Made by a program: the position numbers and the translations under genes. From Phycisphaeraceae bacterium (GTDB taxonomy: Bacteria > Planctomycetota > Phycisphaerae > Phycisphaerales > UBA1924), in contig WUAJ01000046.1 in assembly GCA_009827215.1 (NCBI GenBank), forward strand, positions 1 to 13,100: DNA of 13,100 nt. The letters run 5' to 3'. Below, in pieces: positions 12,545 to 13,100 of this stretch (its first letter is position 1; each line of letters begins with the position of its first letter). The notes below the pieces were generated by a model. It had not been told where the DNA came from and did no database searches. It saw nothing but the letters and a program-made list of their open reading frames with translations.

Positions 12545-12651
12545 ATCTCTAAGCAGAATCTGCAACCAACATACAAAGAAAGCCGCTCAATAGAGAGCAA
12601 CGAATCTACAGTCTTCATCACGCTGAGCATTGGCGTTGAGAGAGCCCGCCG

Positions 12652-13100
12652 ATGACCAGCACCCCGCCACCCCCTGACGACCAGTACGAAGACCTCGACA
12701 TGTCTGAGCATGTCGATGAAGTTGGCGTCGATCCAGATCAGGAAGAGATGACCGTTGTACCAGCGGTCACACTGAGCACGGTCCGCCAAACCGAGCTCTC
12801 CAGCGACGGCAAGTTCCGTAAAGGAAAGCTCGCTGGACTCACAATGAACCAAGCGATCTGGATCCTCGCCTGGCCCGTGGTCACTGAGAGCTTCCTGAAC
12901 TCCTTTGTTGGACTCGTGGACACCGCATTGTCAGCGGGTCTCGAGCAAGGCGAAGCCGCGACCGATGCGATCGGGGGGGCAAGCTACATCATGTGGCTCA
13001 TCGGACTCATCATCATGGCCCTCGGCGTCGGCGCCACGGCTCTCATCAGCCGATCAGTTGGAAAAGGCCGCCTCGGGGTCGCAAACACAGTCCTTGGACA
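12652..13100 (+). CDS. MATE-family multidrug/toxin exporter, N-terminal part (partial)
   Basis: The 149 visible codons begin with an unusually long acidic, Pro-rich cytoplasmic extension (MTSTPPPPDDQYEDLDMSEH..., about 60 residues). The MATE core then follows: AIWILAWPVVTESFLNSFVGLVDTALSAGL (first helix with the typical 'P...e.....v...D' pattern) and AIGGASYIMWLIGLIIMALGVGATALISRSVGKG (second helix with 'G..alisr..G.g'). MATE proteins export cationic compounds using sodium or proton gradients at the inner membrane. The gene runs off the right edge. It belongs to the host, and its upstream region has been separated from the lipid-kinase side by the prophage. Confidence 0.9.
   Translation, partial: MTSTPPPPDDQYEDLDMSEHVDEVGVDPDQEEMTVVPAVTLSTVRQTELSSDGKFRKGKLAGLTMNQAIWILAWPVVTESFLNSFVGLVDTALSAGLEQGEAATDAIGGASYIMWLIGLIIMALGVGATALISRSVGKGRLGVANTVLG

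Noticed and set aside
1..13100. CRISPR array, rRNA or tRNA genes
   Set aside because: No regularly spaced repeats and no recognisable structural RNA segments were seen on reading the window.

Overview
The window is a Gram-negative bacterial chromosome carrying a complete integrated filamentous phage (inovirus-type prophage). The host phylum cannot be fixed from sequence alone. A secretin with a lipoprotein signal implies an outer membrane. The Asp/Pro-rich, DxDxDG-repeat style of one surface protein would suit a planctomycete or another environmental lineage, but that is a weak inference.

Chromosomal left flank (1-2741): the 3' end of a Cys/Met-metabolism PLP enzyme (+), then trpA and a type I methionine aminopeptidase (both -, overlapping by ATGA), then a divergent diacylglycerol-kinase-family lipid kinase (+). 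Chromosomal right flank (12545-13100): the 5' part of a MATE-family transporter (+).

Prophage (2742-12544): it is bounded by a perfect 19-bp direct repeat, implying a 9,784-nt circular genome. The repeat contains an 11-bp segment matching 9/11 positions of the XerD arm of E. coli dif, and no integrase is encoded, so host XerC/XerD is the likely integrator. Read on the minus strand the gene order follows a filamentous phage: intergenic hairpin region; OB-like pV candidate; ribbon-helix-helix regulator; terminator; rolling-circle Rep (pII role); two tiny one-TM proteins of 33 and 40 aa (pVII/pIX-like); major coat protein pVIII; a 63-aa membrane protein; a pIII-like adsorption protein with calcium-binding-type repeats; pVI-like membrane protein; Zot/pI assembly ATPase; and a lipoprotein secretin (pIV). 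The structural genes are joined by ATGA or TGATG overlaps, so the block looks like one translationally coupled operon.

Downstream of the secretin is an A+T-rich cargo block that is not standard phage machinery. It holds a SIR2-family NAD-binding protein, a membrane-anchored coiled-coil protein, and a small convergent (+) membrane protein. I read this as a candidate anti-phage or superinfection-exclusion module carried by a filamentous phage; this is the most interesting content of the window. A small HTH protein closes the element just inside the left att site. Several hairpin clusters (3237-3284, 11441-11525, 12241-12386) are candidate replication-origin and packaging signals.
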